Assembly (NCBI GenBank): GCA_013360945.1
Contig: JABWAQ010000041.1
Location: 1-35,906 of the forward strand
Source: Candidatus Brocadia sp.
Lineage (GTDB): Bacteria > Planctomycetota > Brocadiia > Brocadiales > Brocadiaceae
Length of the DNA stretch: 35,906 nucleotides
Direction of reading: 5' to 3'
The translations under genes were made by a program, and so were the position numbers. The notes beneath the pieces were generated by a model. The model searched no databases and was not told the DNA's origin. It worked only from the letters and a program-made list of their open reading frames with translations. Of this stretch, positions 32,563 through 35,906 are shown one piece after another; within the stretch, counting starts at the first letter, position 1; every line of letters starts with the position of its first letter.

Positions 32563-33132
32563 TTATTTTCGATTTTGCTTTCTCTCGATGTCAGAGAGCA
32601 GTACCAAAGCTTCAGAAACGAATTCTGACCACTCGATTTCGCCCATTGTGACACGTTCTAATTTGTCCCCAAGGCAGTCAATCAGTGGTTCTTTGATGCG
32701 AGTTCGGCCAAGTAATTCGTGAATAAAGGTCCGATTGGGTGATCTGTTTTCCTGAAGGAAACCGCGACAAACTGAGATGAATTCATTGATGTCGTTTATT
32801 CGTTTCCGGTCCTTGTCTTGAGTCTCGTCTATTAAGCCATATTTAACTTGTAACTCTTCAAAGGCTAAGTCACCGCCCTTCAGGAGAATATCACGATCAG
32901 TGTGTGACCATTCTGCACCACACGAAAAAGATAGCATTTTCGTAGCATCATAAATTGCGGGATATAATGAGAACAGCATTTCTTCTCTGATTTCTTCTGT
33001 TATAGATTCCTTGTCGTTAACTATTTCTACAATCCGAGCCAGTTCTTCGACGACCCTAGACATTTTTTGGATACACCACGGTGCCATGTCATACGGAAAT
33101 CTACTGGATCTTATTTCATTTTCTTTTTTCAT
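32563..33132 (-). CDS. Integron cassette protein of unknown function, 189 aa
   Basis: A soluble, mostly helical protein (MSRVVEELARIVEIVNDKES, EEIREEMLFSLYPAIYDATK, GEIEWSEFVSEALVLLSDIE) with no family motif that I recognise. AAAGAGG precedes the ATG. The gene fills one cassette: 16 bases after the attC R' end at 33149 to R'' three bases after its stop at 32559. The matching 7-mers at both ends show it is a bona fide cassette unit. No promoter of its own is seen, so it would depend on the attI-side promoter at 33603-33632. Function unknown. Confidence 0.8.
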   Translation of the reverse strand: MKKENEIRSSRFPYDMAPWCIQKMSRVVEELARIVEIVNDKESITEEIREEMLFSLYPAIYDATKMLSFSCGAEWSHTDRDILLKGGDLAFEELQVKYGLIDETQDKDRKRINDINEFISVCRGFLQENRSPNRTFIHELLGRTRIKEPLIDCLGDKLERVTMGEIEWSEFVSEALVLLSDIERKQNRK

Positions 33133-33148
33133 ATATGCCTCTTTCTTG

Positions 33149-33229
33149 ACTTAACGGTTGAATTCACCAGCCGAATGCCAGTGAGCGAAGAGACGCTGGC
33201 AGGCGGTCCAGTGGAATGAGTTGTTAGAC
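33149..33229 (-). other. Complete attC recombination site (81 bp)
   Basis: Minus strand: R'' GTCTAAC (33229-33223), L'' ATTCCACTGGACCG, a central hairpin TGCCAG...CTGGCA-like loop, L' CGGCTGGTGAAT and R' GTTAAGT (33155-33149). Both R boxes fit RYYYAAC and GTTRRRY. The arms pair with a few unpaired bases, as is usual for attC. It lies between two same-strand cassette genes. Confidence 0.88.
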
Positions 33230-33235
33230 CACACT

Positions 33236-33538
33236 TCATTCATTCGAAAAATATTTTTGCATCTTGCGACCTGAGTGCAATACAACACCGTGGTCAATAA
33301 GTACCTTCTCAATCGCGGCCCCGACATCGAGGAGTGAGTGAAATGGCAACGGCGCAGAAGGTTCGATGCCGTGGGACTTGTTACGCTCCATCCTCACTAC
33401 GCCTGCAGCCCAAGCATGCTTTGGAATAACTTTCCCCGGCTCGGACGCTATGTCGTTGGTCCAAAACCGAAGTTTCACCTCGATCATTTTTTCGCCTTGC
33501 TTCGCTTCTTTCGATAGAATGTTGTCCTTTGTTGCCAT
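33236..33538 (-). CDS. Integron cassette protein of unknown function, 100 aa
   Basis: A small soluble protein with MIEVKLRFWTNDIA, GKVIPKHAWAAGVVRMERNK, SHGIEP, PLPFHSLLDVGAAIEKVL and HGVVLHSGRKMQKYF. It looks like a conserved cassette protein family without known role. The ATG at 33538 is chosen because GGGAGG lies six bases before it; an in-frame ATG at 33571 falls in the recombination site. The cassette runs from G/TTAGAC (33569) to R'' GTCTAAC (33229-33223); the ends are exact complements. It is the first cassette after attI copy 2 and its promoter. Confidence 0.82.
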   Translation of the reverse strand: MATKDNILSKEAKQGEKMIEVKLRFWTNDIASEPGKVIPKHAWAAGVVRMERNKSHGIEPSAPLPFHSLLDVGAAIEKVLIDHGVVLHSGRKMQKYFSNE

Positions 33539-33567
33539 TCGTATCCTCCCTGGGTTGTTGTGGTCTA

Positions 33568-33644
33568 ACATTTATTTTTATCTTTATTCTATAAAAATCG
33601 GCATTCTATAGTTATGCTACATTAGTTGTCAAACAAAAATAAGG
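33568..33644 (-). promoter_or_regulatory. attI/Pc-like repeat, copy 2
   Basis: The copy with the most complete integron context. On the minus strand TTGACA (33632-33627) and TAGAAT (33608-33603) with an 18-base spacer point into the cassettes. The repeat ends at GTTAGAC (33569-33563), a perfect GTTRRRY core, where the first cassette begins. The integrase remnant starts 87 bases away on the opposite strand. This arrangement (intI, attI with Pc, divergent cassettes) is that of an integron. Confidence 0.75.
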
Positions 33645-33730
33645 AAATTGTGTTGAAATATTGAATAGATTTCTATAATACAACTTCAATTGTATTAGTA
33701 TATGGAATCTTGATAATTATTTGGTTTTAT

Positions 33731-34041
33731 ATGTTTTCAGCTTTCAAAGATTACCTCATTCAAAAAGCGCTGGTTAAAGAAAAAAACGAATCGATTCCAG
33801 AAGCACTTAGTAAAAACGCATGAAGACTGGTATGGCAAGCAGGCTAGTAATGCATTGAGGCTCTATAGCTATTATCTCACTTCATTACAAAAAGATGCAT
33901 CAATTACGTCTCCGGAAGGTGAAAACGAATGGAATCTGCTTGAAACGCGGACACGGGAAGCCCTCAGGCTCAGACACCGGTCATCTAGTGAGGAAAATGT
34001 TTTGGTATGGTCCCGTAATCCATCCGATAAGTCTTTGATTT
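33731..34041 (+). pseudogene. Tyrosine recombinase (integron-integrase-like) remnant, copy 2
   Basis: Begins MFSAFKDYLIQKALVKEKN, then, after a deletion and frameshift, THEDWYGKQASNALRLYSYY, LTSLQKDAS, EGENEWNLLETRTREALRLR and HRSSSEENVLVWSRN. This resembles the extended N-terminal SAM-like domain of IntI/XerC-type recombinases, where a sentence like ALRLRHYSxRTEKTYxxW follows. The catalytic domain (R..H-x-x-R..Y) is absent, so it is inactive. It is divergent from the cassettes at 32563-33538, as expected for intI. Confidence 0.7.
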
Positions 34042-34188
34042 GACTATGTCCAGGTAAATAACTATCTTGATTAGGTTCCTTATATATTGACTATTGCAGA
34101 AGTGTCCCAGATAAACTTTTTCATCATACCTCTTTCTATGCAGCCCTAACCATAAATAGGGTGAAATGCTAGTTTTCGTTTTGTGTAT

Positions 34189-34395
34189 TCAACTTTCCAC
34201 ATGCTGTTTTAGCGATTGATAGTACCTTTTTGCATCTCCAGATGAGAGCCGTTCATCTTCTTTAACCTCGTCCATTAATTTTGCCAATCCGTAATTTTCT
34301 ATAATCTCTTCCATCCGCTCGAATTCTTCAATTGGTATCTGAACTGCGATTGGTTTTTTATGCTCATCTACTATTATTTTTTTATGAATTTCCAA
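34189..34395 (-). CDS. Orphan Phd/RelB-like antitoxin
   Basis: A 68-residue protein: MEIHKKIIVDEHKKPIAVQI, PIEEFERMEEIIENYGLAKL and DEVKEDERLSSGDAKRYYQS. The N-terminal beta-strand followed by helix is of the Phd/YefM/RelB-StbD antitoxin type, which binds operator DNA and a toxin. The start is the TTG at 34395, nine bases after GGAGG; the longer frame from the TTG at 34437 has no ribosome site. No toxin gene follows on the same strand, so it is an orphan. It lies directly after attI-like repeat copy 3, the likely source of its promoter. Confidence 0.72.
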   Translation of the reverse strand: MEIHKKIIVDEHKKPIAVQIPIEEFERMEEIIENYGLAKLMDEVKEDERLSSGDAKRYYQSLKQHVES

Positions 34396-34440
34396 TATGA
34401 TAAGCCTCCTGCTACTTTTTTTCGTAGTATGTATCAAATA

Positions 34441-34515
34441 ACATTCATTTTTATCTTTATGTTATGACTGTCAGCATATTATCGTACGGCGCCGCATAGC
34501 GGTTGTCAAATAAAA
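34441..34515 (-). promoter_or_regulatory. attI/Pc-like repeat, copy 3
   Basis: A diverged copy of 31821-31896: the outer ends match (ATTTTTATCTTTAT on one side and GTTGTCAAA on the other) while the middle contains GTACGGCGCCGCATAGCGG. Minus-strand TTGACA (34509-34504), a 17-base spacer and TACGAT (34486-34481) point to the orphan antitoxin. The repeat ends at AATGTT like the others. It is joined directly to the 52-bp flank repeat, so the integrase has been deleted here. Confidence 0.6.
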
Positions 34516-34516
34516 G

Positions 34517-34568
34517 TCTGAAGAATTATACTGAAAATCTCAATATCTTTTCGTTATAATACTAAAAT
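34517..34568. repeat. 52-bp direct repeat, copy 2
   Basis: Nearly identical to 31999-32050. Here it separates the attI-like repeat from the ABC transporter genes and may contain part of their upstream region (TTTTCGTTATAATACTAAAA). Confidence 0.75.
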
Positions 34569-34609
34569 ATTTATTGTTATGCTGAGTTAAGTAATGATTG
34601 AGAAACTAC

Positions 34610-35761
34610 ATGGTTCGTAAACACATTAATTTATTCCTCCTGGCAACAGAAAATTTATTACGGCACAGGACAAAGACCCTTGTTGTTTGTCTCTGTATTA
34701 TTGCCATCCTTTCACCTTTTGTAACAGCTATTGCTATCTCAGAAGGCATCAGGACACAATCACTGGTTTCTGTTAAAGAAGGTGCAGACCTCTATCTTAC
34801 CTTCGACGAATTCGGCAGGAATGCGGCCATTCCCCTCAAGTATCTTGATGAAATAAAAAAAATCTTCGGAGTAACAAAGGCAATACCACGGATTATCGGC
34901 AGAGGCTTTTTACAAAATAAACTGGCGGTTATTGTTGGCATTAACAAAGAAGACATTCCAAAATCTATCACCTGCATTTCAGGCAGGATTTTTGAAAATG
35001 CAAACGAGGTAGTTGTGGGTCATGAATTGAAAGAGCATTTTAAGTTACAGATCGGTGACCAGTTTAGCATGCGCGGACAACAGCGTAAAAATTTTACCGT
35101 TGTGGGGATTTTCTCTTCAGATTCCAGTATCTGGGGGTCCTCTATGATACTCATGTCTTTCAACGACGCAGGTGAATTATTCGGCAAACAGGGTGTTGCA
35201 ACAGATATACAAATCCACAGTCTGCCGGGACACAACTCAGAAATCGCTACCGATCTCTATGATATCCTGCAAAATGAGCCTTACAGGCTCCAGGATAAAC
35301 AGATGATTCAGTTATATTTTAAAAAGGGATTTATGCTCAAGGAGGGTATATTTACCGCATTATATACCGTAGCATTTGCCCTTGGCATACCGGCTATATT
35401 AGTGGCTTCAGGTTTCGGATTGTCTGAACGAAAAAGGGAGATTGGCATTATGAAGGCTACAGGATGGAATACCTTAGAGGTTCTAGAACTCATCTCCTTT
35501 GAGCAGTTGCTTATTAGTTTGCTCGGGGCGACGATAGCCATTGTGTTATCCATTCTCTGGATTAAACTTTTCAATGGTGCATTTATTGCCCAATTTTTTA
35601 TCGCAGAGATACCGATGCTGCCTAAATTCACTTTACCGGCAAGGTTCCTCCCCTTGCCATGTTTATTGAGTTTCTTTTTTGCCTTTATACTTACGATGGT
35701 TGGCAGTATCTATTCCTCCTGGAAGGCATCCACCGAATCACCGGTTATATCAATGAAATAA
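34610..35761 (+). CDS. ABC transporter permease, MacB/FtsX family
   Basis: A 383-residue membrane protein with one N-terminal membrane segment (LVVCLCIIAILSPFVTAIAI, about 25-45), a periplasmic MacB_PCD-like domain of about 210 residues (VTKAIPRIIGRGFL, NEVVVGHELKEHFKLQIGDQ, FTVVGIFSSDSSIWGSS) and three C-terminal segments (TALYTVAFALGIPAILVASG, ISLLGATIAIVLSILWI, LLSFFFAFILTMVGSI). The motif ERKREIGIMKATGW is the coupling-helix signature of the family. Such permeases work with a LolD/MacB-type ATPase on lipoproteins, peptides or toxins by mechanotransmission. That ATPase follows 3 bases later. I chose the ATG at 34610; a TTG at 34598 is possible. Substrate unknown. Confidence 0.88.
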   Translation: MVRKHINLFLLATENLLRHRTKTLVVCLCIIAILSPFVTAIAISEGIRTQSLVSVKEGADLYLTFDEFGRNAAIPLKYLDEIKKIFGVTKAIPRIIGRGFLQNKLAVIVGINKEDIPKSITCISGRIFENANEVVVGHELKEHFKLQIGDQFSMRGQQRKNFTVVGIFSSDSSIWGSSMILMSFNDAGELFGKQGVATDIQIHSLPGHNSEIATDLYDILQNEPYRLQDKQMIQLYFKKGFMLKEGIFTALYTVAFALGIPAILVASGFGLSERKREIGIMKATGWNTLEVLELISFEQLLISLLGATIAIVLSILWIKLFNGAFIAQFFIAEIPMLPKFTLPARFLPLPCLLSFFFAFILTMVGSIYSSWKASTESPVISMK

Positions 35762-35764
35762 AGC

Positions 35765-35906
35765 ATGATAAAAACTGAGCATTTAAGTAAATATTATAGC
35801 AGCCATTCTCAACACGAAGTACGTGCCATACGGGATATTACTTTAGAAATCACGAAAAAGAGCTTTGTGATATTCAAAGGACCTTCCGGCTCCGGGAAAA
35901 CCACCC
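35765..35906 (+). CDS. ABC transporter ATP-binding protein (LolD/MacB type), 5' part only
   Basis: The open frame starts MIKTEHLSKYY and reads VRAIRDITLEITKKSFVIFK up to the Walker A motif GPSGSGKTT, where the window ends. It is 3 bases after the permease stop, so the two are one operon and form one transporter. Length and Walker B cannot be checked. Confidence 0.92.
   Translation, partial: MIKTEHLSKYYSSHSQHEVRAIRDITLEITKKSFVIFKGPSGSGKTT

Overview
The window is AT-rich bacterial accessory DNA (about 40% G+C by eye) with Shine-Dalgarno-led genes, a MacB/FtsX-type ABC transporter, integron debris and many decayed IS200-like (REP-associated, RAYT) transposases. It suggests a Gram-negative environmental bacterium. 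An anammox planctomycete (Brocadiales) would fit the style of the repeats and radical SAM genes, but no gene here proves a taxon. No rRNA, tRNA or CRISPR array was seen.

Layout, left to right. (1) 1-100: the first codons of a RAYT transposase and its promoter. (2) 111-16739, minus strand: a complete two-gene Tc (ABC-toxin) locus. It holds a fused TcB-TcC cocoon protein with an Rhs core and a C-terminal HEFGH-containing effector, followed by a 3063-residue TcA pore subunit. Just upstream lies an integron attC site fused to the end of a DUF2442 gene. (3) 17153-18084: a frameshifted RAYT and unassigned DNA. (4) 18085-27805, minus strand: a RiPP-like radical SAM region. One transcription unit has a sigma70-like promoter, a GEMM (cyclic-di-GMP-I type) riboswitch with a terminator, four paralogous short peptides each ending in five cysteines spaced by about four residues, and a radical SAM/SPASM enzyme with a PqqD-like N-terminal domain. 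Upstream are a HemN/HemW-like radical SAM gene and, in a second unit, a PqqD-like protein followed by three overlapping B12-binding-type radical SAM genes. (5) 27806-30700: transposase remnants, a DUF2283 remnant, a HicA-HicB-HicB set and a MITE-like palindrome. (6) 30697-34570: a decayed integron zone. It has three copies of one attI/promoter-like repeat, each joined at the same base to a different minus-strand gene set, two plus-strand tyrosine-recombinase remnants, one full attC and two truncated attC sites. (7) 34610-35906, plus strand: an ABC permease and the start of its ATPase, which runs off the window.

How it works together (inference): the riboswitch would tie production of the cysteine-repeat peptides and their SPASM maturase to a cyclic dinucleotide, and the neighbouring radical SAM enzymes are candidates for further peptide modification. 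The Tc locus is a separate toxin system. The right half records repeated integron capture of toxin-antitoxin and unknown cassettes, later broken up by RAYT elements that also cut into attC sites and gene ends.
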